From Gnetum montanum (Eukaryota > Streptophyta > Gnetopsida > Gnetales > Gnetaceae): a stretch of DNA of 64,000 nucleotides. The DNA lies in assembly GCA_015680685.1 (NCBI GenBank), contig MNCI01035277.1, forward strand, positions 264,919 to 328,918, in the 5' to 3' direction. The position numbers and the translations under genes are program-made. Positions 11,470 through 24,030 of the stretch are shown in pieces. Every line of letters begins with the position of its first letter. The first letter of the stretch is position 1. The notes beneath the pieces were generated by a model, which saw only the letters and a program-made list of their open reading frames with translations, made no database searches and was not told where the DNA came from.

Positions 11470-12272
11470 TGATGAGTCGCAATATCGCATCAGCTATGAT
11501 ATCGCGTCGACCCCTGTGATATCATGTACGCAATATCGCAGCCCATCACCAGTTCTATAAATAAGAGGTGGCCTTCCCTTATTTCTTCATCTAGATCTAG
11601 ACCCTTATCCAAACTATAGAAGTTTTACCATTCCAAAGTTAGAATAATTTCCATGTGCCCGCAGTAGGAGTCTCAAAGTGAATAGATCTTTATTCGAGAA
11701 AATTGTACCTGAGCACACATTTGTGTATGGAAATAAAGACAAACTTTCTAATAAACCTTTTAGTATGTGGACTAAGCTAAATAGGATTTAATTAATATTA
11801 AATTTTTAAATGATTTCTTAGATAATTAATCTCTCTCAACCCTTAACTCTCCTAGTTAAGTGCATTCAGTACGACCACTTCGAGCATGTGTGTAACCCTT
11901 GGTAATCCAGTAACAAGTAGCGTTTGGTAATCCTAGTAGCATTGCACTAATTCAGGGTGTGTACGGCAAGCGGAAATGGATACTGATGCTAGGACTATTA
12001 GAACTTAGTTAATTAAAGTTAGTCACTTAGTCTCTTCACCCTTCCCTCTTAGCATAAGGCGTTAAAAAGATAAAAGACATAAAAATAATACACCTCAGGC
12101 TTACTTAACCATACAATTGTGACAATACAAGTAAGTCTGGGAAGACAACAATTGATTAACCTTAAGTGTTCCATTAGGGTGCGTAAGCACTTAGTCCTTG
12201 GAGTTCAACCAGATCGCGCATGAGACACTCGTATTCGTATGGTTGAGTGTAGGGGTACCTCGCCACTCATCA
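11470..12272 (+). repeat. C1 3' LTR
   Basis: 803 bp, TGATGAGT...ACTCATCA. It aligns end to end with 2409-3236. The palindrome cluster has fewer units than the 5' copy. The TATA box is near 11557. The ATGTG duplication follows at 12273. Confidence 0.93.
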
Positions 12273-12277
12273 ATGTG
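12273..12277. repeat. TSD of element C1, right copy (ATGTG)
   Basis: An exact match to 2404-2408. The element A reading resumes immediately after. Confidence 0.92.
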
Positions 12278-12952
12278 CTAATGGATTCTTAAGATGGTGT
12301 GTTTCAAAAGAAATTCAACAAAGAGTCCTGCAAGATGCACATGAAGGACCATGTGTTGATCATTATGTGGGACAATAGGCAACATTAAAATTGATGATGG
12401 CAAGCTACTTTTGGCCTATCATAATTAGGGATGCACATCAATTTTCACAGTCCTTTGAGAGATGCTAGAGAGATGGAGGAGTAATAGCTAGAAATGAAGG
12501 ATTGCAACAATGGGTACAACCCTTGGAACCATTTGATATCTAGGGGATTGACTTTATGGGGTCCATCACATTGATGTCGAATGGAAAGTCTTATATCATA
12601 GTGACTATTGATTATTATACAAAGTGGATAGAAGCAACTGTAGTTAAAGATTACATGGCCACAAAAACTATAAAATTCTTTCAACAACACATGGTGAATA
12701 GATTTAGAGTGCCATGCATCCTAATATCAAACAACAGAACTCATTTCACTAGAGCTACATTTAAGAAGCTAATGCGACAACTTGGGATCAACCATAAACT
12801 AACTACACCATATCACCTCCAAGAAAATGATCAAGTTGAAGTAACTAATAGAGAAATTACAAGAATATTAACTAGAATTGTTAGTCAATATAAGGACTAG
12901 AGCACTAAACTTAATAATGCTCTATGGGCATATAAATCAACTTGGAAACTTC
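12278..12952 (+). pseudogene. Element A integrase, zinc and catalytic part
   Basis: Continuation of A pol after C1. The zinc region has DAHEGPCVDHY (about 12330-12366). The catalytic core has Asp at 12550-12552 (GIDFMG) and Glu at 12838-12840 (QVEVTNRE). The second catalytic Asp is Asn (AAC, 12730-12732, in SNNRTHF). Spacing from that position to Glu is X35, as in C1. Stops occur at about 12376, 12426, 12541 and 12898. The reading stops at W-K-L, where element B is inserted, and resumes at 53807. Confidence 0.85.
12948..12952. repeat. TSD of element B, left copy (ACTTC)
   Basis: ACTTC precedes the LTR start TGATGAGC at 12953. The same five bases follow the other LTR at 53802-53806. Confidence 0.88.
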
Positions 12953-13825
12953 TGATGAGCGATGAGTAGATCATATGCCCAAAAATACAAATCATTAAGC
13001 ATTCACACATGATTTGATTGAATTTTATGGATTTATAGCCTTCTAATGACACTAGTCTCTAGGAGGTGAAACTAACTATTGCAATCGTTGTCTTCCCAAT
13101 TACACTTGTGAAATGCAAAGATATGGTTAAGTGCAACTAAGGCATATGATTTTTAACATTTTTATGTTTTATGTTCTAAGTCATCTAAAAATAAAGAATA
13201 ATGAATAAAGATATTTAATTACTAATTTAATCTAATAACTAGCTAACACTTAACTAATCCTAACATAAGCATCCACTCCCACTTACTGTACACATCTTGA
13301 ACATGCTTAACGCTACTAGGTTACCAAACATTAAGCATTAATGGGATTACCAAGCATCAAGTATATGCTTGAAGTGGTCATACTTATGTGCTTAATTAAT
13401 CACCATTTAATCTATCTTAATCTAGCTTAATTTAATTACTTTAATTACTTAAAGAATTAAAAAATTGTTTAAAATATTAAATGCATAAAGAAAATAATTA
13501 ATACATTTCAAAGTGCTACAAGGTTTATTAGAAAGCTCATCTTTATTGTCGCACACACTATAGTGCTTAGGTACAACAGTGCATCCATACACTTTTTGAC
13601 TTCTACTGCAGGCACTTAGAAAAATATTCTAACTTTCAAGTGGAAAAATTGCTAGAGCTTCGCTATAGCTATGAGACTTATGTCATAAATGCAACTATTC
13701 AGTGTGTATTTATAGGTGAAACAGGAAGCCACATTGATGGGTACACATCAACAAATTAAATGCTACATCAACAAAATTGTGTCAATGACATCCCATCAAT
13801 GTTGCCAAATCATGATGCTTCATCA
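12953..13825 (-). repeat. B 3' LTR
   Basis: 873 bp in minus orientation: the + strand starts TGATGAGC and ends CATCA at 13825. It aligns with 52896-53801. A TATA box in minus sense (CTATAAATA) lies around 13707-13716. The adjoining polypurine tract marks it as the 3' LTR. Confidence 0.88.
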
Positions 13826-13838
13826 TATGCCCATGATT
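13826..13838 (-). other. B polypurine tract
   Basis: In minus sense the bases before the LTR read CATGGGCATA, a changed form of the CATGGGGGTA tract of D, A and C1. Upstream, GGATGAGTTTTCATTCAATC matches the same place in C1 (11440-11458). Confidence 0.65.
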
Positions 13839-14199
13839 GAATGAAAACTCATCCTTGAATTCTTTACAGAGTTTGTGAAGGTATGGGATTATTGACATAC
13901 AAAACAAACATACAAAATACACAACAAAAACTAAGTATCCAAAGTGTACGATTTTCATTGATTATAAAATTTTGGGTACTTAAAATAAAAAAATTGAACA
14001 CCAAGACAACATTGACAAACATAATTCCTTAGATGATGTGAAGATGTTGAAGAACATAAAATACTCCTAGGTGGTGGAGGCTTTTTAGGCTCTGAAGAAC
14101 TTTCTCTTACTTTGGGTGCATGCAATGGTTGAGGTGGTTGTGGTTGTCCTATGATAGTTGCAACTTCTAGTGGAAGATGAAAGGCATCCAATAGTGCCT

Positions 14200-16905
14200 T
14201 CATCTTCTACTCCTTTCCCCTGAGATCATTCATGGTCAACATCACATCCTGAATGTGGGTCGGAGTGGGAACATCCCAATGATAGAGCATTACTAGGAAC
14301 ATCTTCTTAACATTGACAAACTAGACAAAAAAAAGTTTGTGTTCAACATTGAACGCCTTGACTACATTCTACAGCCCTTGGTAGTCATTCATCCTCTTAG
14401 CTAGGTTTTTAACAGTTGATTGTTGATTAATGAACTTTTCTTTGAGAACCTCAAGTTGAATGTTGGCAATCTCAAGATTCTACTTGGTGTCCTTGTGATG
14501 CTTAAATTCTACTTCATACAACAAGTATGAACTAGCCACTTGTTTCTCTGATTTGGACCACGATCATCTAACATTCAGCATTGCTAGATTTGAATAATGG
14601 AGATTGGAAAGCTCCATGTACTCCATCTTCTCCTTTATCTACAACTCTTTCATGTGGATCTCCACTTTGTTGTAGTCATTGAGCTCATCAAAGAAAGGCT
14701 TCCAGACATCACCTCCTTCCTTGAGCTTCTGGAGGGTCTCATTAACTTTTTCCTTTACCATCTGAATATGTTTCTCATTGATTTTCTTCTGTAGACCAAC
14801 TTGATCTCTGTAATGATTCTTAACTCTCTCAAATTTAAGAGCCTCATTTTTCTAGGTAGCTACCTCTATCATAGATTTTTGGTAAAGGGTTTGAACATCA
14901 TCCATGAAAATATTTCTATTTTTAGCTACCAATATCCTCAATTCATTGCTCACTCTAGCTAGTTTTTCCTACTTTTAATGGATAAAATCTTGCATCTGCT
15001 ACTTCTACACATCAACATTACGTAGAAAATGATTTTCTATGGGCAAAATTGCATTCTCACAGTGCATTTGGACTAAGTCCTTTTGAATGATATACATTTT
15101 GGTATTCATCAAAAATTGGTTAAAGATGGCTATCTCCTTCTCATTTTCAACCTTTTTGAGCTTGTCTTCAAGCTACTTGAACACTTCATCCCTTGTTAGT
15201 GTAGGGTTGAGAAACACAAGATCGACAAGACGAGCTCTTAATTTAGCAACCTCTGCAGCCAAGTGTTGGTTTTGTGCTTGGGCTATTTCGTGTTACCCCT
15301 CTAATATGATGCCCCTCAATTCTAGCAACTCCAATAGGGTTATAGTGATTGTATTTGAAAGGTTAAAGACATTCAAAATTGACTGCCCAATTCCCACTAG
15401 TTAATCTAGCAACTCCTCATGTTGGGCTACACTCAAACTACCACTAACTATTCCTATGGACATCTTCACATCTCTGAGTGTAGAACATCTGGTACAGATG
15501 TTGTAGCTGCATCTAATGCCTCGATAATTCTATCACCAATTACCTCTACTACTGTCTCCTATTTATTATGCTACATCACCAAGACAGTTTTCCCCTTATC
15601 CTCCTCCAAACACACTAAAAAAGTAGTGGCATTCCTAGAGATTTATGGAAATTGCTACTATTGCGAGAGAGATACCATTATCTCTTAGGCATCAGGATTT
15701 GATCTCATGGGTAGCTACGTTATCTGGGTTGAGAAAATTAGTCCACCTTCCTCCATCTGGCTAATTATTTAAGCCACTTCATTAAGGTCAATTATCATTG
15801 GACAATACACAGTTGGATCATTGCCACTCGTTCCTACTTGTTGCTCGTTGTCTCTCAAGAGTTTCTCTTTGATCTCATGCATGTGCTCAAGGGTAGTGTA
15901 GGCCTCCAGTGTTGTTTCATGAGTGGGTGGTGGAGGTGGTGATCACTGTTGATCTTCTTGGATGATCTTGGTAGGCACCTTATCCTTCATCATATTTTCC
16001 CAAGAAGTAGATAGGGCACATCAAGTGACATCATTTGTGTAGCAAGTTATTCCTCCCTTTTTGTATAATTTTTAGATGAGCCATGGGAAGGGGAGTGTCT
16101 TCCTACCACATTCATTTTCTTTAAGCCACTTCTCTATCTTAAGATGAGCCATGGGAAGGGGAATTTACAACTTAGAGCAACACACACATAGGTAAAGAAG
16201 GTTGTGATCTTACTTTGCCTCACTATTGGATTGAGGTGAAAGGATGCAATCTTGAAATATGCATGTTCTACTGTGGTTAGTGTACCAAACTCCTTATGAT
16301 CAACTCCATAACATTGCTACATCCATGCTTTCTTAACACCAGGATCTGCCTACATTGGGATTTCTACTAAATTTTTCCCAATTTCTGGTAACCCAAGAAC
16401 CTTTGCAATGGCCTTCACCAAGTAGGACACTAAGATTTCCTTAATTTTGACCATTGAATTATCTTGTCAATTATTGCAAGATAGGTATGTCTCTCCCATG
16501 TACCACTCCCCACTGGAAGTGATTATGGGCCACATGGGAGAGTTCTGCAGTTGAATCTTAACTTGTAGAAGTTTGAACTCCAAGAAAGATCTGAAGTTTA
16601 ACTATTAAAGCACAGATTTTTGGACCTCCTTATTGGTGATCTGCTTGAGGTATGCGTCCATCAAGGTAACCTCAAGCTTCAATATGGGTTTAAGTGCCTC
16701 ATCTCGGTGAGACTGTTCTATTGCAGTAGCTTCTTTAGGAATCTATCGAATAGATTCCACTTCAGGCTTCTCCTAAAGAGGTCCCATAGCATGGGTCTCT
16801 ACTTGTTCATGGGGCTATTCTTGGTCCCTTCCTATTTGTGGTCATTTTTCCCTTCGTTGTGGCAGTTCTCCTTCTTGTGTGTGTTTCCTTTAGGTACCAT
16901 CTAGG
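14200..16905 (-). pseudogene. B ORF-X: long coiled-coil ORF downstream of integrase
   Basis: A degraded ORF lies on the minus strand between the B 3' spacer and its 3' LTR. The likely start is M-V-P-K near 16898, comparable to M-P-P-K in A. A block near 14399-14580 (SEKQVASSYLLYEVEF, then LEIANIQLEVLKEKF) aligns with A around 61012-61220 and D at 63315-63521. The end (M-N-D-L-R..., ALLDAFHLPLEV, 14160-14250) matches the C-terminal LWALLNRYQF of A. Much of it has heptad-like hydrophobic spacing in a Lys/Glu/Gln-rich background. Stops and frameshifts are frequent. The function is unknown; the location is that of the env-like ORF in Athila elements. Confidence 0.6.
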
Positions 16906-19140
16906 GTCAAAACATAACCAAGGATTAGCATTCAATGTGTAACTTATAATATTTAAGTGCCTTTCTCATTGGGTGGTTACACTTAGGCTAAGTTTTGACC
17001 ATGGAAGATTAATTATTTTAGTATTATTTTATTACTATTTCATTTAGAATGTCACTAGAGCTTGTTGGAAAGGTTTAACTTGTATAATTTGATGTTTTAA
17101 TGTTGATTTATTTGTTAAACATCTATGGGATTTAGAAATTTTTTCAAAAAAAAATTCATCAAAAAATAAAGGTTTGTGGTTCCCACAATGAAAAGCTTAT
17201 CTCCAGTAGCTACAAGGTCAAAGAACAGAGTGAATCAGACAAATGGTTAGAAAGATATGGCTCTTGGAAGGTTCTAGGCTCTGAAAATTTCAAAAACTCC
17301 CCCCTCATGTTGAAGCAAACATGAAAATTGCTAAGTGTAGCCACTTATATATAGGCAAGTGGACCCCTATGTCAACAAGATCCCATATACAAGGTTCCAT
17401 TTACACATGGGCTTCATCAATAGGTACCCATCTATAGAGCCTATGACCAAAATATTCACTTTCAATATTTTAAAAAAATATAAAGAGTTTTCTTATGAAA
17501 TTGATGTCCATAGAGAGCCAAAAAAGCTATGAACATGGTGAAAACATTACAAGAGGGATTTAAAGTTTACCAAATTGGAGAATTTGGAGAATGAGTTCAT
17601 TGGAGAAAATATGCCTTAAGGAGTGCAAAATTGGATGCATCAATGGGGTGCATGAAAGATTTGATCACCAAAATGCCTAAGGATAAGAAACTTAACTAAT
17701 CCAACAGAGGGATATGCAAGTGGATCCTCCCCATAGCAAGCTCATGCCCTTTTTTCCCTTGCATAACCTCAATTAAGGAGTTCGTGAATCCCACAATTTA
17801 TTAATGGTTATGAAAAGTTAAGGATTGAATCCGGAATAATCTACGTAAGAATTTTAACACCTCAAACTAAGACATTGAAAAAAAACATGGAAACTGGAAA
17901 TGAGGTGGGTTATGGAAAGCATTGATGGATGAGAAATAAGGTGAGATAGAATTTCAAATTATGGTTACCTGAAGTCCCTTGTAGATGTTGTGGTTGAATG
18001 ACCTGATACACTCCATCCTTAGTCCATATCAAAACCAAAAATTTTTACTAACTTCACATCACCACTCTAAGACCAGACCACTTCCTTGAGACACAAGAAT
18101 GCTCTGACAAATCAATCACCATTTTTTTATTTGAGAAGAGAAGAGAATTAAGAAGTGAGAAAGAGCCTTAGTTATAAGGGACCTTCAGGCATGGGTAACA
18201 TGTCTTTCTAGTTCCATAACTAGTGCTTGTAGCCTATTATTTTTGTCTAAGGGATGTGCTTTAAATTCCCATCATGTTCTCTTTTTTTTTTTGGATTTTA
18301 TGTTTTTATGAATTTTTGGATGGAAACCACACCATGTAAGGACTTATTAACTTCTTGTTATTGGTTGACACATAATAGTAAGAAATTTGTGAAAACACAA
18401 TTATACTCAAGCAAGTAGAAAGGCACAAAGAGTATTGAATCCCTTGAAGTCACACCCTTTGCAAACCTTTGAATCTTTCCCAAGTTTGAAAACTACCAAG
18501 GTCATAAGTTCGTTAAAGTTTCATTAATGAAAAGGAACCTCATACTTCCAAACCAAGAAGACCATAGAATTTGTGGATGGGTGAATGTCGTGGACTCACT
18601 ACCCATTCCATGAAAAAGAAACTTTATCTTAGTTATCATTCACCATAATTCAAAAAATAGAAACCAAACATGAGTAATTAAAACATTAAGTACTGCGTCC
18701 TATTGGAAATAAAGAATTTTGTTATGAACCAATACAAAAAATTCAAACCAAAATAAAGTAAAATATAAAAGAAATTGTAAAATATTTAAGAAATTCAAAA
18801 CATACTAACGATGTTGTAAAACAAAAATTGGGAAAAAATAATAAAGTGTAAAACAAAAAGGTATAAAGACAAAGAAAGTGTAAAATAAAAACGTGTAAAA
18901 ACAACAAAGTTAAAAAACATTATAAAATAAAAAGGGAGAAAAACTAAGGAGCCACTTATATGATTAGCAAGGATGGCCATATCCTCCATAACTAAGTTTA
19001 AAGGGGAAGATCTAAAAGATTAAGCGAGGTTGTCCATCCAATGAGGTGTTGCTTGCATTAGCTTATTTAGGCTTGTGGAAAGGTTTAAGTTATTGCATGT
19101 TGACCAGTTGTTTCTTGTTTAGTCTCTTAGGTTTTTAGAG
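16906..19140 (-). other. B non-coding 3' spacer
   Basis: No supportable ORF. It is homologous to the region after integrase in C1 and A. Near 18181-18216 it contains, in minus sense, the CTAGAAAGACATGTTACCC motif that occurs three times in A (56529-56740). A T-rich tract (18272-18300) and long A-rich stretches (18650-18940) occur. The short minus ORF at 18795-18989 is a translation of poly-A/T sequence. Confidence 0.6.
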
Positions 19141-20160
19141 CAACATGGCCCCTAAAGGAAAGATTTCATAGATGATATAAGGCGCTTCCCATAATTTTTA
19201 AAACTTGGTTCATTGTGGTACATGTGTGGGCTTTTAATAATGGACCTTGTCTCTAGGTTGAAATTTGAATTTCCTTATGCTATGTTCATGACGCTTTTTG
19301 TTGAATGCTTTGTGCACTTCATTCAAGGATAGGACTACCAATCAATTTTCATCTAGCACATTAAGGTTGATCAGTCTTTCTTTTTGTGCTAGGCTAAGGT
19401 CAAGATCAATATCACAAGCTGTTGAAAGTGTACAGAGCTAAAATTGAATTGGAAGAGTTGGTAATTTTCCATACATAAGCTCATAGGGAGAGTAGCCTAT
19501 AGGAAGTTTTCATGTTGAGTTGTATAACCAAAGGGAATCATTAATTTTTGTGCTCTAGTCTCTCTTATATTTGCTTATTATTATAGTTAAGATCTTAGTG
19601 ATCTCCCTATTGGTAACCTCTGCTTGACTATTGGCTTGGGGATGGTAGAGTGTTGTTACTTTACATTTAACCCCTAAGCATTGCATGAGCTTGCAAAAAG
19701 TAGCACCTGTAAAATAAGTACCATTGTCAGAAATTAGTGCATGTGGCACTCCACACCTATTTACAACATTTTGTTGTTCAAACCGAGCAGTAGTGAAAGA
19801 TGTATAGTTGATGATAGCTACTACCTTTTCCCATTTTGTACAATAGTCAATAGCAACTATTATGTATGCCTTTCCATTTAACATAGGTGCAATGAAACCC
19901 ATGAAGTTTATGCCCCAAATGTCAAAGGGTTCTAGTCATTGGATCCACTATTGATGCCCCTCCATACAAGCAATCATCCCATCATCTCATTGATACCATT
20001 CACAAGAGTGGATTAATTGGTGAGCATCCTTGAAGATTGTTGGCCAATAATACCCTACCATCGGGATCTCAATGATCATGCATCTCCCTGCATAGTGACC
20101 CCCACAAGGACCCTCATTAGCATCTTGGAGAACTCATAGTTGATGAGCATTAGGAACATC
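19141..20160 (-). pseudogene. B integrase
   Basis: DDE integrase in minus sense. The zinc region at about 19970-20140 shows DANEGPCGGHYAG and a second cysteine pair altered to C-x-x-Y. The core (19555-19902) has AYIIVAIDYCTKW, SDNGTYFTGATF (second Asp kept) and QAEVTNREI (Glu kept). The first catalytic Asp is Asn (GINFMG, near 19890-19900). The C-terminal part with the GYSPYE-like segment runs to about 19150 through stops. Close to C1 and A in sequence and order. Confidence 0.85.
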
Positions 20161-20910
20161 CCGACAAACCAAGCCATTGATGCACACCTTGTAAAGATGT
20201 CTATTAATCTCCATGAAGAGTTTAGCTTGAAGAAGAAACTATTGTTTGCTTTGGTGGTCCAAGTCTTGTGGCATACCCTAAGTGAGAAGATAAGTGAGGA
20301 TGTTATTGTACCATGTAGGTTAATTGAGAACTTGCATTTATTGCACCAACAAAGAGGAGTTCATCAGGAAATTGATTTGAGAGCAAACTCTCCTCCTCTA
20401 TGTTGCCCCAACATAATCGAGACAAGTGATCAATGACGATGTTCTCAGCCCCCTTTCGATCTACCATTGTAAAATTGAACTCCTACAAGATCACCAACCA
20501 TTGTATGACATGGTGACTCACTATTGGCTTATTCATGAGAAAGTAAATGGCACTATGGTTGGTGTGTACAAACACCTTGTATCCAAGCACATAGTGCTTA
20601 AACTTCTACAAGGCATACACCATTTCCATCAGCTCTTTCTTCATTGTGGTGTAGTTAAGCTATGCATCCACAATGCTTTGGCTTGTAGAGTTCATATAAT
20701 AATGATGTTTATAGCGTCCAATTTCATAAGCACAACTTCCAAGGCATAGTTTAATGCATTCATCATGATGTCACATGGATGGAACCAATCAGGTGCTTGT
20801 AGAATTGGAGTTTCTATAAGCTTCTCCTTAAGTTGCTGGAATGTATTTTCACATTCCTTAGTCCATATGAATGGAGCATCTTTCTTTGTAAGCTTGACCA
20901 ACAATTTAGT
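20161..20910 (-). pseudogene. B RNase H
   Basis: Minus-strand RNase H after RT. The entry block at 20720-20904 reads KLTKKDAPFIWTKECENTFQ and ETPILQAPDWF. A frameshift follows near 20700, then the block homologous to LNYTTTEKE... and the HTDHSAIK region (about 20500-20660). The open + strand frames here (20140-20749) are antisense shadows. Confidence 0.75.
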
Positions 20911-21960
20911 GATCTTAGAAAAATTCTCTATGAATCTTTGGTAATAGCCAATGTATCCAAGGAATGATTAGACATCTTTAATGGTTTCCAATTGATGAGT
21001 TATTCCTTGGATGACCCTAATCTTTTCAAGGTCCACCTCAATCCCTTCTTGTGAGATTCTATGCCCTAACACAATGCCCTCCTAGACCCTGAGATGGCTC
21101 TTTTACCAATTAGGCCAAAGATTAGTCTCCACACACCTATTAAGCACTTGCTCAAGGTGGTCCATGGCTTGCCCAAATGTAGCACCATAGGTAGAGATGT
21201 CATCCATGAAGACTTCAATCCCACTACCAATCTACTACTAAAAAATACTCATGACAAGGCATTGGAATGTTGCATGGACATTGCATAGACCAAAAGGAAT
21301 CTTTTTATATGTAAGAGTCCCCTAGGGACTTGTGAATGTTATTTTGGCTTGATCCTCTAGCGCAATTTGAATCTGGTTATAGCCACTATAACCATCCAAA
21401 AAGTTATAATACCAATGCCTATAGATAGTGTCAAATACCTAGTCCACAAATGTCAATGGGAAATGATTTTTGTAGGTCACCATGTTCAATAGCCTAAAAT
21501 CAATATACACCTGTCACTTACCATCTTTCTTTAGAAAAATTACAAGTGGGATATCCCACTCGCTATCCACAATTGGGTAGATGAACCCTGCCTTGAGGAG
21601 TCATTCAATTTCCTCTTTGATGATCTGCTTCAATTTGAGGTTCAACTACCGCTGTGACTACCTCTTTAGCTTAATGAAAGGATCAATATAGATGCGATGT
21701 TGGCATATCATAGGATCAATCCTAGTGAGTTCAAGATATGACCAAGAAAAGGTTGTTGGTCATTTTTTAACCACATTCATTACCTTATCAATCTATTTAG
21801 GAGCAAGGATGACATTGATTATTATCGGCTTGCCATTTTTTAGGAATGCATACTCCATGTCAATAGCTAGAGTTTTCAACTCTAAGGGCTCCTATTTAAA
21901 ATTGTCAAGGATTTCCAACTCTCCCCATTAGAGAGTTGGCAGTGAACTTACTCCAGTTCA
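20911..21960 (-). pseudogene. B reverse transcriptase
   Basis: Ty3/gypsy RT in minus sense. The catalytic box FMDD lies at 21199-21210 (EVFMDDISTYGA). Blocks corresponding to SEWDIPLVIFLKKDGK, NMVTYKNHFPLTFVD and YNFLDGYSGYNQI lie between about 21360 and 21580. The connection segment (IGYYQRFIENFSKI) is near 20900-20960. Several stops interrupt it. Similarity to C1 runs throughout. Confidence 0.82.
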
Positions 21961-22149
21961 TCCATGCCTTCAACATAAGCACACGTTAAGCTCTTAGTTG
22001 GTTCCATGTAAAGTATGCTACTTTCAAGATCAACTATTAGCCACTAGGTGTACTCTTGTTTCATGGCTACTGTGTATAGGCACTTTGGAATTTTAGATTC
22101 ATCTACACACTATCTGCATACTTTGATTAATGTGCTTTTGATAGACCAT

Positions 22150-22760
22150 AACTTCTACACATAGTTGCACCCTATATCACTATACACGATGCATGGAACT
22201 CTCTTCTTCTCAATCTTTCCAAATTTATTTTCCTTGGAAATTTCTAGGGAAACATCTCTAATATCAATTTTTGCATCAACAGTGCTTAACCAAGCCCTTC
22301 CCATAATGATTGGAAACTCACCTTTGTAGTTATTAACCTTGATCACTAGGAAATTAGTAGGATAGAACCACCCATAGATATTGGTCACAATGTCCTTCGC
22401 TAATCCCAAGGGAATAGTGGTGGACTGATTTGCTAATTCTAAATGAATGTTTCTCTTCTTGAGAGGAGGTAGGTTCCAAGCTTTTTACATTTCATGAGAA
22501 ATTAAGTTGACACCAAAACTTGAATCAAAAAGAGCCTTGCATGGCTCATTTCCAATGATTTGCAAGTAGATGAAGGGACTTCTAGGATCAATTTTTTCCT
22601 AGGAAAATTACCAACCTTAATCCAATTAGATACACCATCGATTAAAATGACTATGCGAATCTTGGGAGGAGTTTTGTTTGAAGGGTTCTCAAAGGAAATA
22701 GATGTAAAGGATGAAGGAGGCATAGGGAAACTAGTTGCATGAGTCAATGAGGGCTTTGTA
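22150..22760 (-). pseudogene. B aspartic protease
   Basis: The minus open frame 22155-22409 contains GWFYPTNFLVIKV and KGEFPIIMGRAWLSTVD, matching the C-terminal half of C1 protease. Upstream (22500-22720) the segment SNWIKVGNFPR precedes a frameshift, and the active-site triplet then reads D-S-S rather than D-S-G. It is inactive on both counts. Confidence 0.8.
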
Positions 22761-24025
22761 GGACTATTAGTTTGGAAAAATGGTCTTGATGGGATCTAGT
22801 TTTAGAACCACTTAGCTATGAAGCCAGCTATAAGTTAATAGCCCTAGTAGCATTACATTGCTACGACTACATAGGAATCTCACCCTGCATGGATGGAGTA
22901 GGTGATAATTAGGTTGAGGGTGGATGGACATGTGTGGAAGGATGAGGAGGATACTAATGAAACTGGGATTCCCCTCTAGGAGATGGAGAATGAGCTTTGT
23001 ATTACTCTTGAGGGTAGTAGTGATGCTGAAAAGAAGCATGACTGGAAGAGTCACATGAAGACATCAGTTGTTGAACATAGTACCCATATGGATCTAGTTG
23101 CCTATAAGGGTACTACTGCTTTGGTGGTGACATCCCCCATGACTTTGGGTACTACCACTAATGATACTACTCATATGATTATAGTGGAGCTCCACTTGGA
23201 TAATTAGCTTGTTGTTAGTGAACTACCTAGGATTTCCTTGATGATAAGACAATCTTCTTGGTGCTTACCTTCTTGCAAGCCTAGGATTTAAAGCATACAC
23301 CCCAAACTCTTGCAAGTATGACACAACAAGGCAAGATCCCTTAGGATGTTCATATTGGTAGATGTCACACCTACCATCATCATCTAATTTTGACTTCATA
23401 ACTTTTTCTATTGTAATAGCGTTTTTTTACCACTTTGGTAGGCACATTTAGCTTCCTTTCTTCTCCTACTATCATGATCACTACCTTGTTTTTTGGATTC
23501 CTCTATGATTTTCAAAGAAATTTAGAATTTTTCATCCAAAGATTACCACATTTTATTCACCTTAGCTGAAATTTCAAAAATAGAGTTTTAAATCAACAAG
23601 GTTTTTCACTACACCACTTCATCAAGTGGTGCCTCCCACTCATTGTCATAGAACAAAACCTTCCTTTTTCTAATGGAAGGATCCCAGTTATATTCTTTAG
23701 TAGTTTCCTATTTCCTTAACTCTCTTTCTTCTTTTGAAACCTACTCAATGAGCCTTTGGATCTTATGAGCCCTTAGTTTGACAATCTCCCTTGGGCATAG
23801 ACTCCAAGGGTTCTCCTCATTTTTGATTAGAGTCCATTTATGATATGGTGAAGCTACTCCCACTAAGAATAACCATAGCCAAGACATCTGTGTAAAAGGA
23901 AATAATACCTACCTATGGCTACATCCAAGGGTTCATGTGTTCCTTGTTGCTAACCCTAGATTTGCTTTCTCAACTTGGAGACTTTGAAGTATGTCTAATA
24001 TTGTTCATTGAATAGTTCAAGCATC
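22761..24025 (-). pseudogene. B gag, 3' part, and Gag-Pol linker
   Basis: Continuation of B gag after element F. It begins at 24025 with residues equivalent to MLEIFNNNY in C1, directly after the tryptophan-containing motif that ends the other part at 51673. The segment QGTHEPLD is shared with C1. The zinc knuckle near 23350-23400 reads CDIYQYEHPKGSC, with the second Cys changed to Tyr. The linker to protease (22800-23230) is Pro/Tyr/Gln-rich, as in C1. Many stops. Confidence 0.78.
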
Positions 24026-24030
24026 ATACT
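24026..24030. repeat. TSD of element F, left copy (ATACT)
   Basis: ATACT precedes the LTR start TGTGACGTCC at 24031 and recurs at 51668-51672. Confidence 0.9.

Larger units (their letters stand above)
2409..12272 (+). mobile_element. Element C1: complete but degraded Athila-like LTR retrotransposon
   Basis: 9864 bp bounded by two similar LTRs (828 and 803 bp) and a perfect 5-bp duplication. It has a tRNA-Asp-like primer site, gag, protease, RT, RNase H and integrase in the Ty3/gypsy order on the + strand, then a 2-kb non-coding 3' region. It is inserted in element A between the RNase H and integrase readings. By eye, 11 differences in about 143 aligned bases of the LTRs (2519-2661 against 11555-11697) give roughly 8% divergence, less than the B and F pairs. 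Stops and frameshifts occur in every domain. Unlike A, B and D, it has no recognisable ORF-X. Confidence 0.93.

Noticed and set aside
14597-16904. Several + ORFs (for example 15087-15404, 16620-16904)
   Set aside because: They are antisense to ORF-X of B, which is supported by alignment to A and D.
20140-20749. Two + ORFs of about 100 codons
   Set aside because: Antisense of B RNase H and integrase entry, whose motifs are clear on the minus strand.
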